The notes beneath the pieces were generated by a model. That model saw only the letters and a program-made list of their open reading frames with translations, made no database searches and had not been told where the DNA came from. A program made the position numbers and the translations under genes. Positions 7,747 through 15,182 of a stretch of 37,895 nt of DNA are shown piece after piece; positions within the stretch are counted from its first letter, which is position 1; the number at the start of each line of letters is the position of its first letter. Source of the DNA: a virus; IMG/VR virus record IMGVR_UViG_3300046520_000152, positions 1-37,895 of that record; one strand, 5' to 3'.

Positions 7747-9363
7747 TCATTCCTCGTCTTCAGGTATTTCGGGTTGTGCCGCCGGCGCCGATGGAGAAGC
7801 CGCTGCGGCTACGGGCGTGGTTCCGTTGTCGCGGCGCTGCTGCAGCTCACGCGCACGCTGACGATTGACCTGCTGCCAGGTCTCTCCGGACATCGCTGCG
7901 GTTTCCATGGTTTCGTTGCTGATGCCGACCTCGATGCGCTCGCGAGCGGCTTTTGCCTCTTTGAGTTCATCAATCGCGCCTCGCGCGGGGCCGATCCAGA
8001 TGGCCTGCGTGTAAGCGCGGCGCATTGCCGGATCGTGAAATCCGGGAGCTCTGATACGACCTGCCGCTACCGCCTCATCGAACATCAATTCGTAGCTTGG
8101 CTGGCAGAAATCGCACACCAGCCACCAGCGGCGCATGGTGTAAAAACGCCAAGCCTGCAACATCGCGGCGCGGGCAGCGCTGTAGCTGCTGCTGTAATGA
8201 AGCATCAGTTCTTCGAGCGGCAGCTCCAGCGCTGCGCCGATCTCTTTCACGATCGCCGAGAAGAAGGGATCGAACTGAGCGTTAGGGCGTGCCGGGTTTG
8301 CAATCATCGGCTCTTCGCCGGGCGCTAGGTCGACAATGGCGCCCTCTCCAAGCTCTAAGGGAGCCGGGCCAAGATCGCCGCCAACGCCGCCATCTTCGTC
8401 GCCGAAAATCGGCTGGCCTTGGCCGCCGTCGCTGAAATTCTCATTCTTCTTGATGAACACGGTGAACATTGCTGAGATCACGGCGGCCATCAGTTCGGCG
8501 CTCGCGTAACGCTCGAGCTTCTGCAGCGGCTCAAGAATCGGCGCTAGGTAGGGAGCGCCGCGTTTGAGCCCAGGCCGCTCTTTGTCGCACCAGACCTGCA
8601 GCAGCCTGCGACGACCAGTTTCTGCTCCAAAGAACTCCACACGATCCCAGCGAAGCGGTGACTTCAGCATCTTGTCGTCGGGGTAACCGTTGCAGATGTA
8701 GGCAGCGACCGGCGCGCCGAGGTCGTCAAACTCGATCCCCTCGACAAGCCTGTCAGTGTCGGGGCGGCCGTTGGGGTTCGATACCCGATCCGTCTCGATC
8801 AGTTGCAGGCGCGTGTTGTAGATCGTGCCTTGACGTTCTGCCCAAGGCGTAGCGACAAAGCAGTCACCGCCAGCCATTGCCGACACCAATGCCAGTGCCT
8901 GAAGCTGGTAGTGATTCAACGTTGCTTCAGCGTCACACTCGCGGGGATCGCCGGCGTACAACTCCCACTCTCGCTGCACCAGCGCGTTGAACTCGTCGGC
9001 CTGCTCTTCAGTTATGCCAAGCGCCACATGGTCGACTTGGGGCCGGCAGATCAACCCTGTGCCGACAACGTTAGTGCGAGACCGAACAATTGCCGCCCGG
9101 GCGATGAGGTGGTTACGCATCGCGTCCCGGGATCGGGCAACGAGCGTTTTCCGCTCCGGCGAGCTGAGGTCACGATTGGGACTGCCGAGAAAAGGAATCC
9201 AACTCGACATGCTACGTAGCATTCGAGAGGCACCGCGCCAGCGTGTTTCGCTTCCTCCACCGCCGCCCTGGGCTCGGGGCTGGCTCTGCACCAGGCCGGT
9301 GACGGCGCGCGTGGCTTCACGCACCATCCGCTCTTCAGGAGTGGTACGTGTCCACCAAGCCAT
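7747..9363 (-). CDS. Portal protein (lambda gpB family)
   Basis: A 538-residue protein that forms the dodecameric DNA-entry ring. It has the gpB-type pattern: an N-terminal Arg-rich lead with SRDAMRNHLIARAAI, then NVVGTGLICRPQVD, HYQLQALALVSAMAGGDCFV, IETDRVSNPNG, and a C-terminal ALELPLEELMLHYSSSYSAA stretch typical of phage_portal_2. The start has GAGGA 7 nt upstream. The stop overlaps the ATG two codons before the preferred protease start. Confidence 0.95.
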   Translation of the reverse strand: MAWWTRTTPEERMVREATRAVTGLVQSQPRAQGGGGGSETRWRGASRMLRSMSSWIPFLGSPNRDLSSPERKTLVARSRDAMRNHLIARAAIVRSRTNVVGTGLICRPQVDHVALGITEEQADEFNALVQREWELYAGDPRECDAEATLNHYQLQALALVSAMAGGDCFVATPWAERQGTIYNTRLQLIETDRVSNPNGRPDTDRLVEGIEFDDLGAPVAAYICNGYPDDKMLKSPLRWDRVEFFGAETGRRRLLQVWCDKERPGLKRGAPYLAPILEPLQKLERYASAELMAAVISAMFTVFIKKNENFSDGGQGQPIFGDEDGGVGGDLGPAPLELGEGAIVDLAPGEEPMIANPARPNAQFDPFFSAIVKEIGAALELPLEELMLHYSSSYSAARAAMLQAWRFYTMRRWWLVCDFCQPSYELMFDEAVAAGRIRAPGFHDPAMRRAYTQAIWIGPARGAIDELKEAKAARERIEVGISNETMETAAMSGETWQQVNRQRARELQQRRDNGTTPVAAAASPSAPAAQPEIPEDEE

Positions 9364-9364
9364 G

Positions 9365-9592
9365 TCAGATCCTCATATAGCTGATTCGGTTGCGGCCGCG
9401 ATTGCGGTTGGCTTCGGCAGCCACGTCGGCCGCGTAGTCGTTTTCGAGCTTGCGCAAGGTTCCCAGATCAGCCCGGGTTACTTGCCGCTCGCCATACCGG
9501 ACGCTTTGACCGCCTTTCAGGATTTTGGCAATGGCCTCCTGAACGGCGGAAAGGCGAACCTGCGCGGCAGTGGTCGGAACAGATGTGCTCAT
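9365..9592 (-). CDS. gpW-type head-tail joining protein
   Basis: A 75-residue protein with the gpW two-helix and hairpin pattern (VQEAIAKILKGGQSVRYG, then a LRKLENDY helix and an Arg-rich tail). It stabilises packaged DNA and joins portal to tail adaptors. The ATG at 9592 has AGAGGA upstream. A second ATG two codons earlier overlaps the terL stop but is too close to the SD. It lies between terL and portal exactly as in lambda. Confidence 0.88.
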   Translation of the reverse strand: MSTSVPTTAAQVRLSAVQEAIAKILKGGQSVRYGERQVTRADLGTLRKLENDYAADVAAEANRNRGRNRISYMRI

Positions 9593-9594
9593 AT

Positions 9595-11502
9595 TCATCC
9601 TCTGGCCCGGCTTCGGGTTCCTCGTTGTGGCAATCGACGTTTAACGCCCGCCAGCATTTCCAGATCCAGACCAAACCGGTGCTGGCTGATGCGCAGCGCC
9701 GCCAAGGCATACACGAAGCAGTCGAGCGCCTCGTTGCGGCGACCTTTGGCCGTCCAGCGATAAACCCGCTTGCCCTTCTCAATTTTCAGTTCTTTGGTTT
9801 CGGCTGTGAGCTGCTTCAGCTCGTCCTCGCCGCAAATCTCATCGTTCGCCGGCAGGTGCACGCAGCCCGGAACCGGCACGCCCGATGTGTCCGGCTGAAT
9901 TTTCAGGCGGCTGTAAATCAGCTCTTTGGCGTTCTCGGTGCCAACCTCGGTCAGGTAGACCTTCTTGGCGTTACGCGACTTAGGCCAGTTGGCAATGGGC
10001 TTCCCGGGAACGTTCGCCCCCTTGACTGGAATGACCCAGGTGTCTCCAAGCAGGCGACTTTCTGCGTACACCTCGTCGGTGTAGTGACCGCCGGAGTCCC
10101 AGCACCAGCGCTCAACGCCCATCTTCGCGCCATCGCCGCGCACGTACTGCTGGCGAATTTTGAGTCTGACCTTCTTACGTAGCTCTTCGCTGGCGGGATC
10201 TCCCATCAGCACCCATTTATCAACCAGCCACGCTTCTTCGCCCTGGCCGAAGGCCCAGACCCTGCCCTCGTAACGGTCGTCCTGGGTATCGATTGAACCC
10301 ATCAGCGTGAGGCCGCGAACCGGCACTTGCGGGTAGACCTCTCGGCGGCCGTACAGCAGCTCCCAGTCAACCTTCTCGCCCTGATCGTCTTCCCACGTTT
10401 CACCCAATGTGGTGTTGACGAAGGCAATCAGGTTTTCCCGGTTGTCCTTGACCTTGTCGAACTCAAGGACCATTTCCAACCAGGTGGTAAAGGTGCTGTA
10501 GGCCGTCCAGATGTGAAAACTGACATTGCGCGGGGTCGCGCGAAGCTCGTCATCTGCGCCGTACCAATCAATACCGTCGCGAGTCCATATGCTGGTCTTC
10601 TCGCAGATCCACCGCCCCTGATGGGCGGCCTCGACCATCTCGTGATACCAGACGACGCACTGGGCGTGCTCGCACAGATACCAGGCTTTGGAGATTTCGC
10701 CGTGCTCGTCGCGCTCCCACTTGATGCCGAAGTCACAATCCTTCCCGCCCCACTTCAGGTGCTGCTCTTTCGAACAGTGCGGGCACGGGATGTTGAATCG
10801 CAGCAGGTAAGGCGACTCGTTCGCCGCCTTTTCGATCTGGCATGTGCCTTTGATCTTGGGTGTAGAGCCGCGAATCGACTTCTTGAACGTGGCGCCTTCA
10901 AGACGCTTGTCACCAAGAAAGGTCGGGGCGCCCTCGCCGTCGACGTTCTGCTCGAAGTTGGATAGCTCGTCGTATACCACCTCATCGGCAGAGATACCGC
11001 GATAGTTCCGGCTCGCCTTCCCGCCTCTGCACCACAGCATCTTCTTGTTCAGAAAGCGCTTGGAACTGAGCGAACTGTCGCGATGTTTTTTCCCGTACCA
11101 GGGCGCAATATCCAGAAGCGTAGGCACGTCACGCACCATCGTCTCGATATGCTGCTTCATCAGGTCTTCAGCGTCTGGGTCGGTAGGCGAAAACACCGCC
11201 ACGCTCCGACGCTTGTGCTGAACCTTGTAGCCCATGTTCGCCATGAGCATCTTGGTGTAACCAACGCGCGCGGACTTCATCAGGTTGAAAAACATGATGA
11301 GGTCGTTGCCCATGCTGTTGAGCAGAGCCACCTGGAACGGAGCGGTTTCCCACTTGCCTTCTTGGTATGAAGACTCAGATGAAAGATAGAAATGTGTGTC
11401 AGCCCAGTCCACGCACGTAAGTGGAGGCTCCTTAAAAAGCGCCTGCAACCCGGCCTTGATCGCTTTACGCAGATCATTCATCCAGGGTGGCGAGGTACTC
11501 AT
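9595..11502 (-). CDS. terL: Terminase large subunit (lambda gpA family)
   Basis: A 635-residue packaging ATPase and cos nuclease. The resemblance to lambda gpA runs along its length: the N-terminal VDWADTHFYLSSESSYQEG, a Walker-A-like KSARVGYTK, the APWYGKKHRDSSL region, SIRGSTPKIKGTCQIEKAA, CPHCSKEQ with Zn-type Cys, HIWTAYSTFTTW, TLGETWED, and the C-terminal RRNEALDCFVYALAALRIS. The start is uncertain. ATG 11502 or ATG 11481, which overlaps the terS stop, are both possible; the first keeps more of the usual N-terminus. Confidence 0.96.
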   Translation of the reverse strand: MSTSPPWMNDLRKAIKAGLQALFKEPPLTCVDWADTHFYLSSESSYQEGKWETAPFQVALLNSMGNDLIMFFNLMKSARVGYTKMLMANMGYKVQHKRRSVAVFSPTDPDAEDLMKQHIETMVRDVPTLLDIAPWYGKKHRDSSLSSKRFLNKKMLWCRGGKASRNYRGISADEVVYDELSNFEQNVDGEGAPTFLGDKRLEGATFKKSIRGSTPKIKGTCQIEKAANESPYLLRFNIPCPHCSKEQHLKWGGKDCDFGIKWERDEHGEISKAWYLCEHAQCVVWYHEMVEAAHQGRWICEKTSIWTRDGIDWYGADDELRATPRNVSFHIWTAYSTFTTWLEMVLEFDKVKDNRENLIAFVNTTLGETWEDDQGEKVDWELLYGRREVYPQVPVRGLTLMGSIDTQDDRYEGRVWAFGQGEEAWLVDKWVLMGDPASEELRKKVRLKIRQQYVRGDGAKMGVERWCWDSGGHYTDEVYAESRLLGDTWVIPVKGANVPGKPIANWPKSRNAKKVYLTEVGTENAKELIYSRLKIQPDTSGVPVPGCVHLPANDEICGEDELKQLTAETKELKIEKGKRVYRWTAKGRRNEALDCFVYALAALRISQHRFGLDLEMLAGVKRRLPQRGTRSRARG

Positions 11503-12007
11503 CAAGAATCTCAGGCAGTTTGTCGCCCAGTTCTGAGGCGATATTGCGGGCCAGCGCGATTTCCCGCTGCATGGCTTCGACGTGGCGTACTTCGATGTCG
11601 GGGTGCTTTCGTTTCACCTTGTGCGTGACGGTGTCGAGCACAGAGCCGATCTGTTCAACGACGCGGGACAGGGCAAACGTACTGAATTCGACGGGCACCA
11701 GTTGCCGGGCAGAAACGGCGTTCTTGTTCTCTTGGCCGATCCGCTGAGCAGCTGTCAGGCCTCGGCGCTCTTCCATGAGCTTGTATTCGATCAGGGGGTC
11801 GATCCCCTCCGTTCCAACAGGGGTGACTTCCGGTTTCACCTGCCCGCTACCAAGGCCTCGCAGATAGGCGATGTAGGCAACTCGGCAGGAGTCGATATCC
11901 ATCCCGCCGCGCCCCTTGGAAGCAGGTAATACGCCGTCTGCAACCAGATTTCGAATCTGACGATCGGTGAGGTCCAGATGGGCTGCGACTTCGATCTGAC
12001 TCGCCAT
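11474..12007 (-). CDS. terS: Terminase small subunit (lambda Nu1-like)
   Basis: A 177-residue DNA-recognition subunit. The N-terminus carries a winged helix-turn-helix like that of Nu1 (VAAHLDLTDRQIRNLVADG, then GRGGMDIDSCRVAYIAYLRG). The C-terminal half is helical and should bind the large subunit. It directly precedes terL and lies downstream of the probable cos region. A short GGGTGA stands just before the ATG. Confidence 0.9.
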   Translation of the reverse strand: MASQIEVAAHLDLTDRQIRNLVADGVLPASKGRGGMDIDSCRVAYIAYLRGLGSGQVKPEVTPVGTEGIDPLIEYKLMEERRGLTAAQRIGQENKNAVSARQLVPVEFSTFALSRVVEQIGSVLDTVTHKVKRKHPDIEVRHVEAMQREIALARNIASELGDKLPEILDEYLATLDE

Positions 12008-12167
12008 TTTTCACCCGAACCGGAACCGGAACCGCCCCGCCCTCAAAAAAAGTCATAAATAATGGAAAATCGGGGCTCGAATTACCCTCACCCCAGGGTG
12101 TGGGCGGAAAGGACCCTTTGTAGCACGTCAACTCCCCCACTCTAGCCGCCCGCCTCATTTTGGTGCG
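12008..12167. other. Probable cos region
   Basis: A 160-bp gene-free stretch immediately upstream of terS, where lambda cos lies. It holds three head-to-tail copies of a CCGGAA-type repeat (12016-12034) and an AT-rich patch (~12043-12070) inside otherwise GC-rich DNA, as expected for IHF-type bending. It also holds a dyad CACCC-CA-GGGTG at 12089-12100. On the minus strand a GGGCGGCTAGAG at ~12140-12151 loosely recalls lambda cosN. The exact nicking site cannot be told by eye. Confidence 0.5.
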
Positions 12168-12893
12168 CTACCGCCTGCGCGTCGCCAGCGCCCGGTCGAA
12201 CGCCTTCGCGAACTGGATGGGTAATTGAGTCTCTGCTTCCCGCTCCCCGATGCCGAAGAAATCGAGTGTCTTCGCATAGCCGGGCTTGCTGGTGAACGCG
12301 ATCAGAATCTGTACGTTGGCTCGCCTGGTGCCAGTGCGCTCTGCGATACCAATGGGCTGCCTGCCTCGCCTCATGACGAAGTAACGGTTGCGGTTGCCAA
12401 TGCTGCGCTTACTATCGGTGCTGTTCTGCAATCGGTCGCCTTGTGCGCCGAGACCTGACAAGACCTTCTGCAGCTGGCCACGACTGATGTTGCCGTAGCT
12501 GTCCAGCTTCATGCCCTTGCCGGGAACGATGAACTTGCCATCAGGCAGGATGCCTCGAGCTCGCAACAGGCCTTCACTACGCTTGTGGTTACGCTCACCG
12601 CCGTAGACCTCAGGCGTAAGCCAACGTGTAGCAGGGGCCGCGCCGTCAGCCTCGTCCTTGATCCATACCCTTGCTTCAAGCTTCTGCTTGGTGGCTGGTA
12701 TCAGCCTGAGGCTATCGAGCGTGTAAGGCGTGGGTCTGTCGAAGACCGTCCGCATCTCTCCTTCGAGCCGCGTCTTCACCAGCTTGGCGGTCTCGGTAAG
12801 GGCGAGGACTGTCGCGAACGGAATCTGATTGCGCTCAATATCTGTCAGCTCAGCGAGATTGCTCGCGAGGCCGGACGACTGAACACGGATCAT
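12168..12893 (-). CDS. Putative virion protein, minor tail Z-like
   Basis: A 241-residue basic protein. The N-terminal region (ERNQIPFATVLALTETAKLV, then a K/R-rich helix) recalls the lambda Z and gp10 type of tail completion proteins. A middle region (VYGGERNHKRSEGLLRARGI) and a basic C-terminus follow. It sits just upstream of cos and terS, where many Pseudomonas siphoviruses carry a gene of this kind. The function is inferred weakly; it could be an unrelated structural protein. Confidence 0.5.
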   Translation of the reverse strand: MIRVQSSGLASNLAELTDIERNQIPFATVLALTETAKLVKTRLEGEMRTVFDRPTPYTLDSLRLIPATKQKLEARVWIKDEADGAAPATRWLTPEVYGGERNHKRSEGLLRARGILPDGKFIVPGKGMKLDSYGNISRGQLQKVLSGLGAQGDRLQNSTDSKRSIGNRNRYFVMRRGRQPIGIAERTGTRRANVQILIAFTSKPGYAKTLDFFGIGEREAETQLPIQFAKAFDRALATRRR

Positions 12894-12905
12894 GGTTGAA
12901 CCTTG

Positions 12906-13265
12906 CTATTGAGTTGCTCGTTCCAAGACTTCCCCAGCCTTGTCGGCGGCCTTGCTTGCGGTGTCAGCGGCCTGTGTTGCCGTGCTTGCTGCCTGGGTCG
13001 CGGTACTCGCAGCGGCCTCGACTTTCTCAGCCGCCTTGCCAGTATTCTCAGCGAGGCGATTGAGCCGAAGGTCTCGCTGATTCAGCGCTTCGTCATAGCC
13101 GCGCCGAACCTCCGCTACCTGTTGGGTGTACCAACTGCCCAATGCCCAATGCCCGACTTGAAATCCGAGCACCGATCCGCCGAAAACGAGTAGCGCAGCG
13201 ATTACCCACACCTCCACTCGACGCCACCAATGGCGAGCAATGAAGTTGACTGCACATCTGTCCAT
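12906..13265 (-). CDS. Membrane-anchored coiled-coil protein at lysis-gene position
   Basis: A 119-residue protein. A hydrophobic segment at ~19-42 follows basic and Trp residues (RHWWRRVEVW), so an N-in, C-out topology is likely. The C-terminal half is a low-complexity helix with repeated TATQAAS/TATQAAD/TASKAAD heptads. Its ATG shares one base with the upstream stop (TGATG). It lies where lambda has Rz. An inner-membrane spanin-like role is conceivable, but no lipoprotein partner was seen. Confidence 0.6.
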   Translation of the reverse strand: MDRCAVNFIARHWWRRVEVWVIAALLVFGGSVLGFQVGHWALGSWYTQQVAEVRRGYDEALNQRDLRLNRLAENTGKAAEKVEAAASTATQAASTATQAADTASKAADKAGEVLERATQ

Positions 13266-13636
13266 CAGTTGGCGCCTCCGAGCTGTGACCGCAACCGTCC
13301 GATCTCCGCACTCTGGGTGGTCACTTTGTCAGTGAGTTGTGCGACCTGGCTGGTAAGGGCTTCGATCTTCCCTTCCATCCGGCCAACTGCGGCAGCAAGT
13401 TCGTTCCGCTCTTTCGCGAACTGGTCGGCTCTCGCCTCAGCTTCCTTACGAGCAGTGCGCTCTGAGTCGAGCAATTCATTCAGTCGCCGGACAGTCCCGA
13501 TATCGGCATTGTCCATGGCTCTGTCTGCTGCGTCGCGTGACAGAAACCTCCTCATCCAGAGGAAGCCAGCAAGCAAGACGGTGCCAGTGCCGCCAAACCA
13601 GGTGGCAGTGCCCGGGCCGAGGTCCGTTGGGTCCAT
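13265..13636 (-). CDS. Small membrane protein with long coiled coil
   Basis: A 123-residue protein. A short Gly-rich N-terminus is followed by one hydrophobic segment (~14-28, TGTVLLAGFLWM) and then RRF, so the C-terminus is probably cytoplasmic. Residues ~45-118 form a strong heptad coiled coil. The ATG at 13636 has GGAG 6 nt upstream; the longer frame runs through a terminator and is rejected. It is translationally coupled to the next gene, which has the opposite predicted topology. Position suggests a lysis or late membrane role; no holin family was recognised. Confidence 0.6.
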   Translation of the reverse strand: MDPTDLGPGTATWFGGTGTVLLAGFLWMRRFLSRDAADRAMDNADIGTVRRLNELLDSERTARKEAEARADQFAKERNELAAAVGRMEGKIEALTSQVAQLTDKVTTQSAEIGRLRSQLGGAN

Positions 13637-13652
13637 CACTACTCCAGAATGC

Positions 13653-13678
13653 AAAAAGCCCCGGCAAATGCCGAGGCT
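13653..13678 (-). terminator. Intrinsic terminator
   Basis: On the minus strand, a 9-bp stem with a GGCATTTGCC core is followed by TTTTT. It separates the DUF3606-like gene from the membrane-protein pair. Confidence 0.75.
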
Positions 13679-13823
13679 CGTATAGGTTTGATGATATTTC
13701 CGCCCGTTGTGCGGAGGACGCCTGTACATCGGGGTATCAGGCTCATAACGACTTTGGGCATTCCGGACCTAGTCAGTGCTGGCCTTCCCCACAGAAAACC
13801 CGACACATCGCCAAACTTTCGAT

Positions 13824-14009
13824 CTACACCAGCGGCTTAGGCTGAAGCTTCTTCTGAACCTCAGTTAATGAGTCGCCCACAGCGTTAACTGCGGATTTCA
13901 CTTCGTCTCTAGAGACGCCAAACTTATTGGACCAATACTTCAGCTCAGTGCTGTCCTGAACATTTATCCTGATGTCATCAGTGCCATTCATAGGCCGACG
14001 CTTCTCCAT
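13824..14009 (-). CDS. DUF3606-type small protein
   Basis: A 61-residue protein (55 if started at the ATG 13991). The core IRINVQDSTELKYWSNKFGV followed by SRDEVKSAVNAVG and SLTEVQKKL is the DUF3606 pattern common in Pseudomonas genomes and prophages. Function is unknown. Both starts have purine-rich sequence upstream. The stop is followed ~150 nt later by a terminator. Confidence 0.75.
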   Translation of the reverse strand: MEKRRPMNGTDDIRINVQDSTELKYWSNKFGVSRDEVKSAVNAVGDSLTEVQKKLQPKPLV

Positions 14010-14072
14010 AAGCTTCCGATCTCTACCCAAACCCAAGAGAGTTCAGGTTAGCAGCCGTCGGAGGGACGGCGT

Positions 14073-14171
14073 ATGTTAATTGTGAAAAGTTCGTACAAAG
14101 TGACCCTTCCCAATGCAAGTGACGGATTTTCTGTTGCTGCCGAATTGAGCGTCACCCTTCCTACTGCGTAA
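14073..14171 (+). CDS. Possible 32-residue protein
   Basis: An ATG at 14073 with GGAGGG 7 nt upstream opens a 32-codon frame with regular composition (SSYKVTLPNASDGFSVAAEL). It is divergent from the DUF3606-like gene and lies upstream of the toxin-antitoxin pair. The strong ribosome site argues for translation; the short length argues against certainty. The rest of 14010-14328 shows nothing else convincing. Confidence 0.35.
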   Translation: MLIVKSSYKVTLPNASDGFSVAAELSVTLPTA

Positions 14172-14328
14172 CCGGAAATAAACGATGTCTCTCCATCAGC
14201 CCGCCGAAGCCGCCCCCAGCACAGAAGAGAAATGAGGCGCTTCAACTGCGGGTGTTTTTCCCGTACTGGTGACGACCGGCGGTACCGCGTCGGGCGCCGC
14301 TCAGGTAAATCCAATGGCGCGACATTCC

Positions 14329-14383
14329 TTAACAAGTATTTTTACCAATAATACTTGTTAATACTTATGGATATACTTATAAT
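14329..14383 (+). promoter_or_regulatory. Toxin-antitoxin promoter with overlapping dyad operator
   Basis: A perfect 12-bp inverted repeat, TTAACAAGTATT (14329-14340) and AATACTTGTTAA (14350-14361), has a 9-bp spacer. ATACTT recurs at 14351, 14361 and 14373. A promoter overlaps it: -35 TTGTTA at 14355-14360, a 17-bp spacer and a perfect -10 TATAAT at 14378-14383. The antitoxin is the likely repressor, as is usual for type II pairs. Confidence 0.75.
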
Positions 14384-14407
14384 TGCCTCACACACAGCGA
14401 GGCAGAC

Positions 14408-14662
14408 ATGAACAAGATCAACTGGACACGGAAAGCATCGAAGCAGCTCGGCAAAATCAACAAAGCCGATCAAGGCAAGATCTACGATGCAGCTCAGGCT
14501 CTGGCCTACATGCCGAATGTCCAGAACATCAAAAGCCTCACCAACCACCAATACGGCTACCGACTCAGGGTAGGAAACTACCGAGTAATGTTCGACTGGG
14601 ACGGCAGCGTGAAGATCGTGAATATCGAAGAGGTGAAAAAGCGCGATGAACACACCTACTAA
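14408..14662 (+). CDS. RelE/ParE-superfamily toxin
   Basis: An 84-residue protein with the RelE fold pattern: an N-terminal helix pair (WTRKASKQLGKINKADQGKI), then ALAYMPNVQNIKSLTN, and the strands YGYRLRVGNYRVMFDWDG and VKIVNIEEVKKRDEHTY. Related toxins cleave mRNA on the ribosome, or poison gyrase. GAGG lies 5 nt before the ATG. It overlaps the antitoxin by 17 nt and comes first, as in higBA-like pairs. Confidence 0.9.
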   Translation: MNKINWTRKASKQLGKINKADQGKIYDAAQALAYMPNVQNIKSLTNHQYGYRLRVGNYRVMFDWDGSVKIVNIEEVKKRDEHTY

Positions 14663-14972
14663 CGTGCAAATTATCAACGGGCCGGATGGAACTCCGGCCT
14701 TTGTGGTTATCCCTTACGCACAGTACGTCAAGGAACATCCCCAAGAGGATCTGGTGCCTAACGAGGTGGTCGGGTACATGGTCAAAGAGGATCTTTCCGC
14801 TGCTGCTGCTTGGCGTAAGCATCTCGGCTTATCTCAGGCGCAAGTGGCCGAACGTATCGGCATCACTCAGTCAGCTTATGCACAGCAGGAACAGGCCTCC
14901 CGTCCGCGCAAGACCACTCGCGATAAGATCGCAGCGGCCTTGGGCATTGCGCCTGATCTGCTCGACATCTGA
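14646..14972 (+). CDS. Xre-type antitoxin
   Basis: A 108-residue protein. The N-terminal ~55 residues (FVVIPYAQYVKEHPQEDLV) probably bind the toxin. Residues ~60-105 are a helix-turn-helix (HLGLSQAQVAERIGITQSAY, then KIAAALGIAPDLLDI). It should neutralise the overlapping toxin gene's product and repress the promoter with the 12-bp dyad upstream. Confidence 0.9.
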   Translation: MNTPTNVQIINGPDGTPAFVVIPYAQYVKEHPQEDLVPNEVVGYMVKEDLSAAAAWRKHLGLSQAQVAERIGITQSAYAQQEQASRPRKTTRDKIAAALGIAPDLLDI

Positions 14973-14977
14973 ATCGG

Positions 14978-15051
14978 TGCCGCCACAAGGAACTAAATCC
15001 TCGGCCCTCCGGCTACGAGGCGGAGGCTCTTACCTCCTTAGCTATGCCGGC
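14978..15051 (-). tRNA. tRNA-like sequence, anticodon CGT (Thr), possibly degenerate
   Basis: The 74 nt fold as a cloverleaf by eye. The acceptor has 6 of 7 pairs. A standard TAGC D-arm with a GGTAAGAGC side gives 3 of 4 pairs. The anticodon arm has 4 of 5 pairs with loop CTCGTAG, and the T-stem has 5 pairs. The T-loop lacks the usual TTCRA motif and has 8 nt, and the 3' end reads ACCG, so CCA is not encoded intact. It may be a decaying phage tRNA. Confidence 0.45.
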
Positions 15052-15057
15052 GGAAAC

Positions 15058-15084
15058 AAAAAAGGCCAGCGCTGCGCTGACCTT
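15058..15084 (-). terminator. Intrinsic terminator
   Basis: On the minus strand, a 10-bp stem (AAGGTCAGCG with CGCTGGCCTT, one T-G pair) and a 3-nt loop are followed by six T. It lies downstream of the 165-residue gene and the Met-like tRNA remnant. By position it could also be the tR'-type terminator that a Q-like protein would have to overcome. Confidence 0.75.
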
Positions 15085-15091
15085 ACGATGA

Positions 15092-15176
15092 CGCAAAGAA
15101 CGATTCGAACCGCCGACGTCCGGTTTATGAGCCCGGCGAAGGGGGTCTCTGCTCTACCATGCATGCCGAACTACAT
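15092..15176 (-). pseudogene. tRNA-Met(CAT)-like remnant
   Basis: It contains a GGTAGAGCAG D-arm side, an anticodon arm CCGGG-CTCATAA-ACCGG with CAT anticodon, and GGTTCGAATC in the T-arm position. About 12 extra nt separate D-arm and anticodon arm, the T-stem is broken and no acceptor stem pairs. A functional tRNA is therefore unlikely. It probably derives from a phage tRNA cluster. Confidence 0.4.
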
Positions 15177-15182
15177 AGCCGA

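Noticed and set aside
12906-13050. Repetitive GCAGCG/GGCCTG-type bases that look like a DNA repeat
   Set aside because: They encode the TATQAAS-type heptads of the coiled coil; the repetition is explained by the protein.
13637-13729. N-terminal extension of the coiled-coil membrane gene
   Set aside because: The extension reads through a clear intrinsic terminator; the ATG at 13636 has its own good SD.
14048-14335. 95-codon minus-strand ORF
   Set aside because: Arg-rich, no ribosome site, and it crosses into the region just before the toxin promoter dyad; the 32-codon plus ORF in the same place has a better start.
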